This document shows positions 44,721-54,131 of a stretch of 64,000 bases of DNA, piece after piece. The notes under the pieces were generated by a model. That model was not told where the DNA came from. It did not search any database and saw only the letters and a program-made list of their open reading frames with translations. Position numbers and translations under genes: made by a program. Every line of letters begins with the position of its first letter. Within the stretch, counting starts at the first letter, position 1. Origin of the DNA: JACKAQ01 sp020634975 [NCBI: Calditrichia bacterium] (GTDB lineage Bacteria; Calditrichota; Calditrichia; RBG-13-44-9); NCBI GenBank assembly GCA_020634975.1, contig JACKAQ010000001.1:2728001-2792000 (forward strand), written 5' to 3'.

Positions 44721-45951
44721 GAAGTACACGGGAAAAACGTTCAAGGAAGCGTTTAACGACATGAAAAGTGAATTGGGTGAAGATGCAATCATCCTCAATT
44801 CCAAAAAGGTCAAAAAAGGCGGTTCCTTTGATTTCCTCGGAGGGAAAGAATTTTACGAAATAACTGCGGCGATAGACACGCCATCAAATATTACCCAGCG
44901 TACCGGCGTTATTAATAACACGCCGAAAACGCCCGGATATGTGTATTCGCGTCCCAAGCCTGCGGAACCGGAAACACCGGTAGAAAAAGAGCGCGTTGAG
45001 AAAGTGGAAGTGATGGACACCATCCGCTCATCTATCAGCGAGCAGCGCATCGCGCAGCAAATGACGCATCTTCAGGACCTCACCGGCGAAGTTCAGGACA
45101 TGAAAAAGGTGTTGGAGCAACTCAGCGAGTTTGTGAAATACAGCCGCATGCCCGCGTTGCCGCAGGTTTTCAAAATGGCGCTCAAACGCCTGCTGGAAAA
45201 CGAAGTGCACGAAGAGCTTGCCAAAGCGATTGTGCAAACCGCATACGCCCGCACTGAGCCCAAAAATTACAACAACACCCGAATGGTGCTGGAAACCATT
45301 TTTTCACTGTTGCGGCAGATGATCCGGGTTGCGCCGCCGTTGGAAAAACTCGATCGAAAACCGTATGTCGTGGTTCTCGTCGGTCCGACCGGCGTCGGGA
45401 AAACCACAACCATCGCAAAAATTGCCGCAAACATGAAGCTGCTGCACAAACGAGATGTGGCGCTCATCTCCGCGGATACGTATCGCATCGCGGCGATAGA
45501 GCAACTGCAAACCTTTGCGAATATCGCCACCATCCCGATGAGCGTGGTTTACAGCCCGTCAGAGATGCAGAAATCCGTTTTTAAATATCGCGAAAAAAGC
45601 CTCATTTTGATTGATACCGTCGGTCGCAGCCCCAAAAATGCCGAACAACTGGCAGATTTGCAGCGGTTTGTGGACGCCGCCGAACCGAACGAAGTGCATC
45701 TGGTAATGAGCCTTACATCCAGCTCCAAAACCATGATGGAAATTGCGGATAAATTTAAACCGCTCCGCCCCAACCGCTTAATTTTCACCAAATCGGACGA
45801 AGCAACCGGTCCCGGCGTGATGCTAAACGTGCTGTATAAACAACAAATTCCGGTATCATATCTGACAACCGGGCAAGTTGTGCCGAACGATATTGTTCCG
45901 GCAAATCATGCCAGCATCGCAAAACTTGTATATAAAGGAGGTTTGGATTGA
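44710..45951 (+). CDS. flhF: Flagellar SRP-type GTPase FlhF
   Basis: A 413-residue GTPase. A basic N-terminal part with MKIKKYTGKTFKEAFNDMKS leads to a variable middle and an NG domain from about 140. The P-loop GPTGVGKTTTIAKIAA is near 226; SADTYRIAAIEQL, DTVGRSPKN and TKSDEATG follow. FlhF sets the place of flagellar assembly and is regulated by FlhG, encoded next, which suggests polar or otherwise controlled flagellation. Its stop overlaps the flhG start (TGATG). Confidence 0.95.
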   Translation: MKIKKYTGKTFKEAFNDMKSELGEDAIILNSKKVKKGGSFDFLGGKEFYEITAAIDTPSNITQRTGVINNTPKTPGYVYSRPKPAEPETPVEKERVEKVEVMDTIRSSISEQRIAQQMTHLQDLTGEVQDMKKVLEQLSEFVKYSRMPALPQVFKMALKRLLENEVHEELAKAIVQTAYARTEPKNYNNTRMVLETIFSLLRQMIRVAPPLEKLDRKPYVVVLVGPTGVGKTTTIAKIAANMKLLHKRDVALISADTYRIAAIEQLQTFANIATIPMSVVYSPSEMQKSVFKYREKSLILIDTVGRSPKNAEQLADLQRFVDAAEPNEVHLVMSLTSSSKTMMEIADKFKPLRPNRLIFTKSDEATGPGVMLNVLYKQQIPVSYLTTGQVVPNDIVPANHASIAKLVYKGGLD

Positions 45952-46835
45952 TGAACGACCAGGCCTTTCAACTACGTGATATGAGCCGCAAATACCGGGA
46001 TGAGCAGGATAATACCCAGGAACAGGCTGCCGGCGCGAACGCCCGCGAGAATCGCCTTAAAATCGTTTTAGGCAGCGGAAAAGGTGGCGTTGGCAAAAGT
46101 GTACTGGCTATCCAGCTTGGTCAGGCTTTAGGCGTTCTTGGCAAAAAAGTGCTGGTGGTGGATGCAAATCCGTACTCGCCATCGCTGCATATTTTGACCA
46201 ATACGCATGCGGAAATTACCGTTCACGATTTGCTCAGTTACAGCCACCAGCCTGAAAAACTGCAGCTTCCGGAAATTGCCCCGAATGTGGATTTGCTGTC
46301 CGGCGCTGCGCCATCCAGCCAGGAAACGTATATTGGCTCCACCAATGCCGCATACTTTCTGGAAGCGCTGGCGCCACACACGGCTCGCTACAATTGTATT
46401 ATTTATGATACCCATACCGGGCTGGACGATTGGAATCTGGCAATAATGGAAGCATGCACTGACGTATTTCTCGTCACTTTGACGGAACCTGCTTCAATTA
46501 TCGATACATATTCTTATATGAAATCGGCACTTCAACATATTTCTACAGAAAATTTTTGGCTTTTAATCAGCCAAACACTTAATCCGCAGAGCGGTATTGA
46601 AGCGCAGGATAAGTTAAATCTGGCATTGGATCACTTTCTTTCTTACCAAATTCCGTTGCTGGGTGCCGTTCCGTTCGAATATGATTTAAAATCTGCGATC
46701 GATATTCAAGCGCCTTTTTGGGAAAAAAAGCATTCCGGCGAAGCCGGTGAATCGATCGAACTCATTGTAAAACAATATCTTACAAAAGTGGGTGCTTTGG
46801 CAGCCACTTCAAAAACCCGTGAGGTTATTTTATGA
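45951..46835 (+). CDS. flhG: Flagellar number regulator FlhG (MinD-like ATPase)
   Basis: A 294-residue ParA/MinD-type ATPase. The ATG at 45951 is favoured, with AAAGGAGG 9 bases upstream; TTG 45948 also lies in frame. The deviant Walker A motif GSGKGGVGKSVLA is near residue 42. The N-terminal segment NDQAFQLRDMSRKY resembles the DQA(x)xLR motif that stimulates FlhF GTPase in relatives. It limits the number of flagella. It overlaps the following small gene by 4 bases (ATGA). Confidence 0.94.
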   Translation: MNDQAFQLRDMSRKYRDEQDNTQEQAAGANARENRLKIVLGSGKGGVGKSVLAIQLGQALGVLGKKVLVVDANPYSPSLHILTNTHAEITVHDLLSYSHQPEKLQLPEIAPNVDLLSGAAPSSQETYIGSTNAAYFLEALAPHTARYNCIIYDTHTGLDDWNLAIMEACTDVFLVTLTEPASIIDTYSYMKSALQHISTENFWLLISQTLNPQSGIEAQDKLNLALDHFLSYQIPLLGAVPFEYDLKSAIDIQAPFWEKKHSGEAGESIELIVKQYLTKVGALAATSKTREVIL

Positions 46836-47089
46836 AAAAGCTGCCGATTAAGTTGACGTTATTAATTTTTCTGTTAGCGTTGCTATCGGGGTTTTATCTG
46901 AAAATCCCCATGATGGAAAATTTTATCCGTGCTTTCATCGTCTACGTGATTTTTTCGGTACTGATTTTGCTTGTATATATTTTGCACAACCAAAGTGCCT
47001 ACAACATGCTGAAGTCGGAGTTGAACAAACAGCATCAGGTATCAAAAAAAGGTGCAGAAAAGTCAGTAACCGGAGAATCAACCAAATAA
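46832..47089 (+). CDS. Small two-segment membrane protein in flagellar operon
   Basis: An 85-residue protein with two predicted membrane helices (about 6-25 and 31-52) and a basic, Lys/Gln/Ser-rich cytoplasmic tail. It starts in ATGA overlap with flhG and ends 15 bases before fliA, so it is certainly translated as part of this operon if the block is expressed. I do not recognise the family. Small membrane proteins at this spot occur in other flagellar operons, without known function. Confidence 0.8.
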   Translation: MKKLPIKLTLLIFLLALLSGFYLKIPMMENFIRAFIVYVIFSVLILLVYILHNQSAYNMLKSELNKQHQVSKKGAEKSVTGESTK

Positions 47090-47104
47090 TTTGAGAGGGA
47101 GTCG

Positions 47105-47875
47105 ATGAAAGCTCAAGTACAAGTCGCAAATGCAGAGCCAACCTGGGAAGCATATTTTGAGTCGAAAGAAGCAGGGATGCGCGACGCACTCATGGTTAAA
47201 TATCTTGGCCTGGTACACTATGTGGTCAATAAGTTGTTCAAATCAATGCCGAGCAACGTGGACAGGGAAGATCTTGTGAATATCGGCGTTCTGGGTTTAA
47301 GCGAAGCATTGGATCGTTACAATCCGTATTTTGGGATTAAATTTGAGACATATGCGATTCCCCGCATCCGCGGTGCGATCATTGATGAACTGCGCAAACA
47401 AGATTGGATTCCCCGTTCGCTGCGTTCTAAGTCCAATAAAATCAAAAAGATAATGGAAGAGCTTGAGCAGGCTTGCCGTGGCGATGTAAACGATAAAACC
47501 GTTGCCGGCCACCTTGGTATCTCGGAATCCGAATATCAGCACTGGCAGTCGCAACTGAATTCAACATCCATGATTTCTCTTGATAAGCCGAACCCGAATT
47601 TTGATGATCACAATTTGTACGAAGCTATCGAAGATGTTACTTCTACCAATCCGCTGGAAAATATCGAAGACGACGAACAGCGTGCATTACTGGTTAAAGT
47701 AATCAAAAAATTACCCGAAAAATCTCGCCTTGCCGTTCAATTATATTATTACGAACAACTCACATTCAAAGAAATCGGCAAGATTCTGAACGTATCTGAA
47801 TCCCGTATTTCCCAAATTCACTCCGAAACGATCGATCGGTTGAAGCGTTTGATTGTTCGTGAATATGAAGATTGA
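47105..47875 (+). CDS. fliA: Flagellar sigma factor FliA (sigma-28)
   Basis: A 256-residue sigma factor with region 2 (LVHYVVNKLFKSMP, DLVNIGVLGLSEALDRYNP, FETYAIPRIRGAIIDELRKQDWIPRSLR), region 3 and a region 4 helix-turn-helix (LTFKEIGKILNVSESRISQIHSETIDRL, read in parts). The DWIPRSLR stretch is characteristic of the sigma-28/FliA group. It would direct late flagellar and chemotaxis genes. A ribosome site GAGGGAG precedes the ATG. Confidence 0.96.
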   Translation: MKAQVQVANAEPTWEAYFESKEAGMRDALMVKYLGLVHYVVNKLFKSMPSNVDREDLVNIGVLGLSEALDRYNPYFGIKFETYAIPRIRGAIIDELRKQDWIPRSLRSKSNKIKKIMEELEQACRGDVNDKTVAGHLGISESEYQHWQSQLNSTSMISLDKPNPNFDDHNLYEAIEDVTSTNPLENIEDDEQRALLVKVIKKLPEKSRLAVQLYYYEQLTFKEIGKILNVSESRISQIHSETIDRLKRLIVREYED

Positions 47876-48069
47876 TGCCGAAAAGTGTATAAAATATCAA
47901 CACTAAATGTTTGAATATCCGACAAATTATCGGCAGCAAGGGTTGTAAAACTTTAGTAGAAAATTTTTTTTAATTTTTTTTTGAAAATAGTCGTTGATAG
48001 AAGGAGCTTGAAAACGGCACAACCGGCAAATGGATTCGCCGGTTAAAATCACAAGGAGTGTGAACAGGG

Positions 48070-49014
48070 ATGTTTAAAAAGCTCATCAGCAATTTTAACG
48101 AAACCGGCGCAGCGGCAAGCGAAAAACCCGCAGCAACCGCTGCCCGGATCTCCGAATTGGAAGCGCGGCTATCAGCTATTCAGGAAAATGCGCTGGAAAA
48201 AGCGCCGCCAACCGTGCAATCAATTGCACAATCTACACCGCCCACCCAACTCAATTCCCAACATTCAAACGTAGATAATAATCTGCTAAAAACTATTTCG
48301 CTTGCAGCATTAACCGAAGTTATCGGCGGCGTTGTACACGAAATAAACAACCCGCTTCAGGTGATCATGGGGCGAACCCAAATAGCCCGGATGGGGAAAA
48401 AAACTGAAGAGAGTCTCGAGATTATTGAATCGCAAACCATGCGTATTGCGAACCTTATTCGCGGGCTGCAGTCGTTTGCAAGTCGCGATAGCAAAACGGA
48501 ACAAATAGACATCAGCACAACCATCAACGCTGTGATGAATTTGGTGAAAACCCAATTTTACAAACGCAGTATCCAAATTGAAGTAGAAATTGGGAAAGTG
48601 CCGGTTTTTATGGGAAACCCGATCACTTTTCAGCAAATCGTGCTGAGCGGTATGCTTAGCGCCAAACGGCGAATTGAGTATAACGGGCAGTTAAAAATCA
48701 GCGTAAAAAGTTCTGAAAAAAATATGTTGGAACTTGAGATCCGCGATTCTGCGCCGATAATGGATGAACAACTGATCAGAAATATCGGCAAGCCTTTTAT
48801 GGAGGCTTTGGAAGATCCCGAAGCGGGCGACCACTACGGGCTGATCGCAAGTATTGAAATGGTCCGGCATTTGGGTGGGGCAGCAAGTTTGACAGCCACA
48901 CCCCCGCAAGGAAATATGTTGAAGTTTAACGTGCCCATTGGGCTACATAAGGACGTGAATATATATGCGCTGGGAGCAGAAAAATATTCCCAACTTACAG
49001 GAGAGCACATGTAG
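48070..49014 (+). CDS. Histidine kinase-like protein with degenerate ATP-binding region
   Basis: A 314-residue soluble protein. An Ala-rich, partly coiled N-terminus (1-75) is followed by a dimerisation helix with an intact H-box, GGVVHEINNPLQVIMG (His90). In the ATPase domain the usual N-box (NLxxNAxxA) reads QIVLSGMLSAKRRIEY, without the Mg-binding Asn pattern, and the G-box (GLGL) reads YGLIASIEMVRHLGG. The kinase may therefore be inactive or act as a phosphatase or scaffold. It follows fliA by about 195 bases, with a hairpin (AACCGGC/GCCGGTT) at 48020-48043. It overlaps the next gene by 50 bases. Confidence 0.8.
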   Translation: MFKKLISNFNETGAAASEKPAATAARISELEARLSAIQENALEKAPPTVQSIAQSTPPTQLNSQHSNVDNNLLKTISLAALTEVIGGVVHEINNPLQVIMGRTQIARMGKKTEESLEIIESQTMRIANLIRGLQSFASRDSKTEQIDISTTINAVMNLVKTQFYKRSIQIEVEIGKVPVFMGNPITFQQIVLSGMLSAKRRIEYNGQLKISVKSSEKNMLELEIRDSAPIMDEQLIRNIGKPFMEALEDPEAGDHYGLIASIEMVRHLGGAASLTATPPQGNMLKFNVPIGLHKDVNIYALGAEKYSQLTGEHM

Positions 49015-50551
49015 CCTCCAGCAGAATGTGCGGTATTTGGCTGAGAATTTATCCGGCCGGATGCTGTTAATTTTGATTGCGCTGACAATAGCCGCATACG
49101 GTTTAGATTATTCCTACCAACAAAACAATCGAGAGACAGTACTCACTTTTCGCAGCGAATCGCCCGTAAAGGTTGTTGCGCTGGATCCTCCGGCAATGAC
49201 CACCAAAATTGTGTTAAAAATTACGGGACTGACCGTACAGCAAAATGAAATCCAAAGCGATGATTGGACAATTCCACAACTATCCGCCGTTATTGGCTAT
49301 CGTTGCATTCCATACAGCCAGAACATGCTGTTAATTATAGATTTACTGCATCCGGTGGATTTCCAGCTGAATCCCCGGGCAAACGGTTTTGAACTGTCGA
49401 TTCGCGACGCTCAATTTCGCGATCCGGTTGAACACGATTTCTTCCGTGGGATGCACTATCAGCAAATGGGTGAATACGATATGGCTTTATCGCTGTATCA
49501 GCAGGTGGCGCGGGCGCGGAAAAAGCATCGCTACGTTTTTTATAAAGCCGGGCAAATTCGGTTGATACATGAAGAATATCAAAAAGCGGAAACCAATTTT
49601 AAAATTGCCCTCTCCAACGGTTGCGACTCTTTGGGAATTTACCGGGGGCTGAGTAAAATTTACCGGATTTACGGCAATCGCAAACTTGCAGAAAAATACG
49701 AACAGCAATACCGGAAACAATCACCCAAGCCTGCACCGCCAACAAACGGATTGCTGGAAGATGTCGATTTTGCCGGTATTCACGCAGCAGATAGCGCTGC
49801 GACCGAAATCGCAGAATCCGGCAGCGAATCGCTGACATATTTGGCGCAACTCCGGGAAATGCTTTCCGGTTTTCCGCAATCGCTCTCTTTTATATTGATG
49901 GCTTTGCCGCTGCTCTTTTTGGTCTGGGCGATCCCTTTCACTATCAAACGGCTGCGTAAATCCAAAAATAACCAGCAAGCCGTTCGCAAAATAGCCAAAA
50001 AGAACGCCCAGAAAGTTGTAAAATCCGCAGTTGCACAGCAAGCTGCTGCAGAAAAAGCCCAAAAGAAAGCGAGCCGGGAGCACCGTCCGCATGTTGTTAT
50101 TCAACCGGCAAAACCGTCGCTGAAAAGCGATGGTAAAGAGCTGCAACTCAATGATTTAAGTCGTGACTATTCCGACGCAAATCCGCAAGTTGATGCACTG
50201 ATCGACCAATTGCTCGGTAAAACCGCAAACGGCTTTCGCCCATCGTCAAATACGCAAAATGATGGTGAAAATGAATCGGAAAATCCGGATAGCACATCTG
50301 CTGACCAAACCCGCCAAATGGCCCGGGAACTCAATCTCGGTCAGGGCGAGGTGGAGCTGGCGCTCAAATTATCGTCCATGAATTTGCATTCCAACCGGCA
50401 GCGGGACATTCGTTCACACATACTCGATTTACACCGCCAACACCTAACCATCGATGAAATAGCCCGGGAAGCCAATCTCGGCAAAGGCGAAGTTGAGCTG
50501 TTTTTGCGCCTCGCCAAAGCGAATCAAAATGGAAACCGAAAACAACGGTAA
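48965..50551 (+). CDS. TPR-containing membrane protein with duplicated C-terminal helical motif
   Basis: A 528-residue protein. A first membrane segment lies at about 32-48, and a beta-rich region (60-150) may be an AMIN-like domain. TPR-like helices occur at about 158-250 (GMHYQQMGEYDMALSLYQQV, EEYQKAETNFKIALS). A second membrane segment is at about 308-328, and a Lys/Ala-rich cytoplasmic part follows. Near the end, ARELNLGQGEVELALKL and AREANLGKGEVELFLRL are two copies of a motif like the DUF2802 helix-turn-helix of flagellar operons. The start overlaps the upstream gene by 50 bases and is uncertain. Function unknown; linkage suggests a role in motility. Confidence 0.7.
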   Translation: MRWEQKNIPNLQESTCSLQQNVRYLAENLSGRMLLILIALTIAAYGLDYSYQQNNRETVLTFRSESPVKVVALDPPAMTTKIVLKITGLTVQQNEIQSDDWTIPQLSAVIGYRCIPYSQNMLLIIDLLHPVDFQLNPRANGFELSIRDAQFRDPVEHDFFRGMHYQQMGEYDMALSLYQQVARARKKHRYVFYKAGQIRLIHEEYQKAETNFKIALSNGCDSLGIYRGLSKIYRIYGNRKLAEKYEQQYRKQSPKPAPPTNGLLEDVDFAGIHAADSAATEIAESGSESLTYLAQLREMLSGFPQSLSFILMALPLLFLVWAIPFTIKRLRKSKNNQQAVRKIAKKNAQKVVKSAVAQQAAAEKAQKKASREHRPHVVIQPAKPSLKSDGKELQLNDLSRDYSDANPQVDALIDQLLGKTANGFRPSSNTQNDGENESENPDSTSADQTRQMARELNLGQGEVELALKLSSMNLHSNRQRDIRSHILDLHRQHLTIDEIAREANLGKGEVELFLRLAKANQNGNRKQR

Positions 50552-50744
50552 CGATTGATCAATTTTGTAAAACCGTTAAAGATTTGCATTGCATTGCCGA
50601 CAATTCTTCCCTTACGCTTTTTTTCGTTGCTCCGTTTCACAGAAAACCATAAACACCAACAATTGCATTAATGATAAATTTGTTTTAGTTTACTTCATCT
50701 AAAACAATAAGTCTTTTGGAAATGTTGTAAAACAAGGCACGGTT

Positions 50745-51920
50745 ATGATTGATTTCGACCCAAAGCAGGTAAAAATATTAATTGTAGAAGATACTCGCGA
50801 AAGCCTGGATCTGTTAACCTATTTTTTGAAGCCCAGCGGTTACCAACTCATATCCGTCATTGATGGCGTTGAAGCGCTGGAATATATCAACAAAGACTTA
50901 CCGGACCTGATTTTGCTGGATGTTATGCTGCCCCGACTCAATGGTTTTCAGGTATGTGAACGGTTGAAAAAAGATAAACGCACTTTTCACATTCCCATCA
51001 TCATGATTACCGCGTTGAAAGATTTAAAAGACAAAATTCGCGCGCTGGAAGCCGGCGCCGACGATTTTGTAACCAAACCGTTCGATAGTGTTGAACTGGT
51101 TGCGCGGGTAAAATCTTTATTGAAAAGCAAATTTTATTACGATAAGCTCAAACAGCAAAACATCGAGTTGGAGCGCCAAAAAAACGCCCTCGAAGAAGAG
51201 GATCGGTTAAAAGAGCAGCTTACCGAACTGATTGCACATGATATGCGGTCACCGTTGAACCAGATTTCCATCAGCCTGCAAATGATTGAAATGATGAACA
51301 AAAGCGGCCAAGCCATCGACAGTGACAAATACACCCGGCGCATCGAAATGGGCAAACACCAGTTGCTGCGAATGATTTTAAGCCTGCTGGATATCAGTCG
51401 GCTGGAGCGCGGAAAATACATGCTACAACCGGTGGCAATCAATTTGGCATTCATGTTGCGTGCGCCCATCAAGCGCTATCGCGATCTCCCGGAAAACAAA
51501 CAAAAGCTGATAGAGCTGCAGGTTGATAAAGATTTGCGCAATGTTTATATGGATTCCGAGCTGTTCGAGCGCATTATCGATAACATTCTGGATTTTGCCT
51601 ACCGCCACTCACTGGATAAAAGCCGCATTCACATCGATGCCGTTGACAATGAAACGGACGAAAATATTACCCTGAACATCACATACGAAGGCAAAACCAT
51701 CCCTCAGGAATTCCGGGAAAAACTGTTTAACAAAATGGCACAACTGGAGCTCAAAAATGCGAATATTTATCGCAGTAAAGGGTTAGGGCTATATTTCTGC
51801 AAAGTTGCATTAACATCGCAGGGTGGCGATATTACTGTTGACAGGGATTACGACAAAGGATTACGTTTCCAACTGCTGCTTCCTACCAAAAAAACAAATG
51901 TCTCGGTTGTCGTTTCATAA
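50745..51920 (+). CDS. Response regulator-histidine kinase hybrid (receiver first)
   Basis: A 391-residue soluble protein with a receiver domain (about 8-127: acidic D16, phospho-acceptor D59, K111) followed by a short coiled coil and a histidine kinase (H-box LIAHDMRSPLNQIS, His165; N-box IIDNILDFAYRHS; G-box KGLGLYFCKVALTSQGGDI). No membrane segment or sensor domain is present, so input comes through phosphorylation of the receiver. It could be phosphorylated by another kinase such as CheA. It lies in the same direction as the flagellar genes, after a gap of 193 bases with no visible structure. Confidence 0.9.
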   Translation: MIDFDPKQVKILIVEDTRESLDLLTYFLKPSGYQLISVIDGVEALEYINKDLPDLILLDVMLPRLNGFQVCERLKKDKRTFHIPIIMITALKDLKDKIRALEAGADDFVTKPFDSVELVARVKSLLKSKFYYDKLKQQNIELERQKNALEEEDRLKEQLTELIAHDMRSPLNQISISLQMIEMMNKSGQAIDSDKYTRRIEMGKHQLLRMILSLLDISRLERGKYMLQPVAINLAFMLRAPIKRYRDLPENKQKLIELQVDKDLRNVYMDSELFERIIDNILDFAYRHSLDKSRIHIDAVDNETDENITLNITYEGKTIPQEFREKLFNKMAQLELKNANIYRSKGLGLYFCKVALTSQGGDITVDRDYDKGLRFQLLLPTKKTNVSVVVS

Positions 51921-52211
51921 ATCTGCAATTAGTTATTTGTTCTCCATTTTGTGATTAAACAATGTTTATAAATCACTTAGCGAGTCCGTTTGGACAGTAG
52001 AATACGCCCGTTATGGAGGCAGGCAATATTAATTTGTTCTTAATAATTGCGGCTAATTGTCGAAAATTTTATAAGGCAAGAGGGCTAAATCAGCTGTACA
52101 CAATTAAGCCAAATGGTTTCTAAAATTGTTGTTTCGGAAGGTGCAATTACAGATTTTTCAGATATTTATTCATCCCTGGGGAAGAGGGAATTAATAGCAA
52201 TGGAGAGCTAA
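51921..52211. other. Intergenic region before the FapA gene
   Basis: About 290 AT-rich bases with no open frame of note and no hairpin that I can support. A promoter for the following gene may lie here, but no consensus is convincing. Confidence 0.4.
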
Positions 52212-53627
52212 ATGTCCGCAACTGTTGTCAAGCAAACCCAAAAAATAGAGACCGATTTATTTCTGATCGAGATCGCTGAAGATGGGATGTCTGCATTTGC
52301 ACGCATCAAAAACTTCTCTGAACCACTCCAGAAAATAGCCTCAGAATTGAAACAATTGCTCTCGGAACATCATATTACTCGCGGACTAATTTCCGATAAT
52401 GCCCGAAAATTGTTAAAAGACCAAAATCCGAATCAACGGATGGTTATCGCCAAAGGCGTTCAGCCGGTTCCGGGAAAAGCAGCTGAAGTTCGGGAAATAT
52501 CCAAATTTATCTCTCGTGCTGAAATTGATCCAAACCGGTTAAAGGTTTCTGATTTGGGGGAGTTAAAACACCAGAATCTCGTTTTCAAAGATAAACCGCT
52601 GATCCGCATTATTCCACCGGTTCCCACTCAAGATGGCTGGACCGTAACCGGCACACGAATTCCTGCAAAAATACAAGTTTCGATGGAGCGACCGAAAATC
52701 ATTACCGGCCCGAATACTGCTTTTTCGCCGGACGATCCGGATTTGATTATTGCCACAGTAGACGGGCTTGCCACATTTGTGGAGCAAACTGTTGCTGTTG
52801 AAGCATATACCGTGGTTAAAGGTGATATGGGTCCGGAAATTGGCTCGCTGGATGAAAAACGCCCGGTGCTGGTTTTGGGCGATGTAAAAGCCGGAAGCAC
52901 CATAGAATCTTCCGGTGATGTCGAAATTTACGGCACCGTTGAAGATGTCAGTATCAAATCCGGCAGGGATATTATTATCCATCGCGGATTTGTGGGACGC
53001 GGCAAAGGGACATTAAAATCGCAGCGCCACACAATTTTAACCTTTGCGCTGTATCAAACCATCGAAGCGAATGATACGGTGTTTTTTCTGACAGAACTAA
53101 TTGGATGTAAAGTATCTGCCGGGCAAAAAGTTGTTGGGCGTACCGGTGGAATCATTGGCGGTGAAACGAAAGGTCTGTTTGGCATACAAGTGCATTTTGC
53201 CGGTAGCGAAGAAGCTGTAGTAACCAAACTGATGGTCGGGCGAAGGGAGCAATTGGTTCGCCGCAAACGGGAAATGGACGATCTGATTGTTCAATATCAG
53301 GAATCGATCAAAGAAAATAAACAGAAAATGTATGAATTGGTAATGAAGCAAATCGATAACAAAATTACCGAAATCGAGCTTGAGCACCTGAATTCTTTGC
53401 AAATTGAGAAAAAAATGATTCCCGAAAAGATCCGTGAAATTGAAGAGAAACTTACGGATATCAACGAATTGGTGAAAGATCTGGAAAATGCAGATATCGA
53501 AATCCGGGGAATTGTAAATGAAAAAGTATCGCTCAGCATTTGCGATGCCCGGTTAATGGTGCAGGAAAAAGCCCGGCGAAAGCGATACTATCTTTCCGGT
53601 GATAAAATTCTCGCCGGATCGCTTTAG
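52212..53627 (+). CDS. FapA family protein (DUF342)
   Basis: A 471-residue DUF342 protein. The central parallel beta-helix-like repeats (about 195-320) are clear: VLGDVKAGSTIESSGDVEIYG, SIKSGRDIIIHRGFVGRG, and GCKVSAGQKVVGRTGGIIGG. A long coiled coil (about 335-430) follows, then a short basic end. Bacterial FapA/DUF342 proteins are often encoded near flagellar genes and have been linked to flagellar or polar organisation; the exact role is open. GGAGAG precedes the ATG. A terminator follows closely. Confidence 0.87.
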   Translation: MSATVVKQTQKIETDLFLIEIAEDGMSAFARIKNFSEPLQKIASELKQLLSEHHITRGLISDNARKLLKDQNPNQRMVIAKGVQPVPGKAAEVREISKFISRAEIDPNRLKVSDLGELKHQNLVFKDKPLIRIIPPVPTQDGWTVTGTRIPAKIQVSMERPKIITGPNTAFSPDDPDLIIATVDGLATFVEQTVAVEAYTVVKGDMGPEIGSLDEKRPVLVLGDVKAGSTIESSGDVEIYGTVEDVSIKSGRDIIIHRGFVGRGKGTLKSQRHTILTFALYQTIEANDTVFFLTELIGCKVSAGQKVVGRTGGIIGGETKGLFGIQVHFAGSEEAVVTKLMVGRREQLVRRKREMDDLIVQYQESIKENKQKMYELVMKQIDNKITEIELEHLNSLQIEKKMIPEKIREIEEKLTDINELVKDLENADIEIRGIVNEKVSLSICDARLMVQEKARRKRYYLSGDKILAGSL

Positions 53628-53651
53628 CGAAAAAATCGACACTATTATTTG

Positions 53652-53679
53652 CCCCGCCTTTGAGCGGGGTTTGTTTTTT
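53652..53679 (+). terminator. Rho-independent terminator after FapA gene
   Basis: CCCCGC and GCGGGG form a 6-bp stem with a 6-base loop, then TTTGTTTTTT. It lies 24 bases after the stop codon. Confidence 0.9.
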
Positions 53680-53798
53680 AAAGCAGACTGGCTGTGGTTA
53701 CAATCGCAAAAAAGCTAACCTGTAAAATATTGCAACCATTAGTACCGGCTTACGTAAAAAAAGTGTTGGAGAGTTAACAAAGATAAAGGTGAAAAATT

Positions 53799-54053
53799 AT
53801 GAAACGATTAAGCCGTTCCAGAAAAGATCAGAAAATTAGTGGCGTTATTGGCGGGTTAGGTGAGTATTTTGATATCGATTCGAACGTGTTGCGACTTGCA
53901 GCAATTTTACTCTTCTTTTTTACTGCCGGATTACCGGTATTGGTAACTTACATTGCCGCATGGTTTATCTTGCCTGAAGCGCCGTATGAGCTAAAATCCG
54001 GTGAGCGGGAAATTTTGGAAGAGACACCTTCTGAACCGGCAAGCTCGCATTAA
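53799..54053 (+). CDS. PspC domain protein
   Basis: An 84-residue protein dominated by a PspC domain (about 5-62): the opening RLSRSRKDQKISGVIGGLGEYF, DIDSNVLRLAAILLFF and a membrane helix ending AAWFILPEAP are typical. Such small proteins relate to phage-shock membrane stress responses, but stand-alone copies have no defined partner. A terminator follows 50 bases downstream. Confidence 0.92.
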   Translation: MKRLSRSRKDQKISGVIGGLGEYFDIDSNVLRLAAILLFFFTAGLPVLVTYIAAWFILPEAPYELKSGEREILEETPSEPASSH

Positions 54054-54101
54054 CACCGTTGAAATCAGCGAAAACAGGCAATGATGATGAACGCTTTTAT
54101 T

Positions 54102-54131
54102 AGCCGGAAAAATATTTTTCCGGCTTTTTTT
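54102..54131 (+). terminator. Terminator between PspC gene and deacetylase gene
   Basis: A 24-base self-complementary stretch (54102-54125; AGCCGGAAAAAT and its complement ATTTTTCCGGCT) is followed by six T residues. It ends the PspC transcript. The convergent deacetylase stop lies within its tail. Confidence 0.9.
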
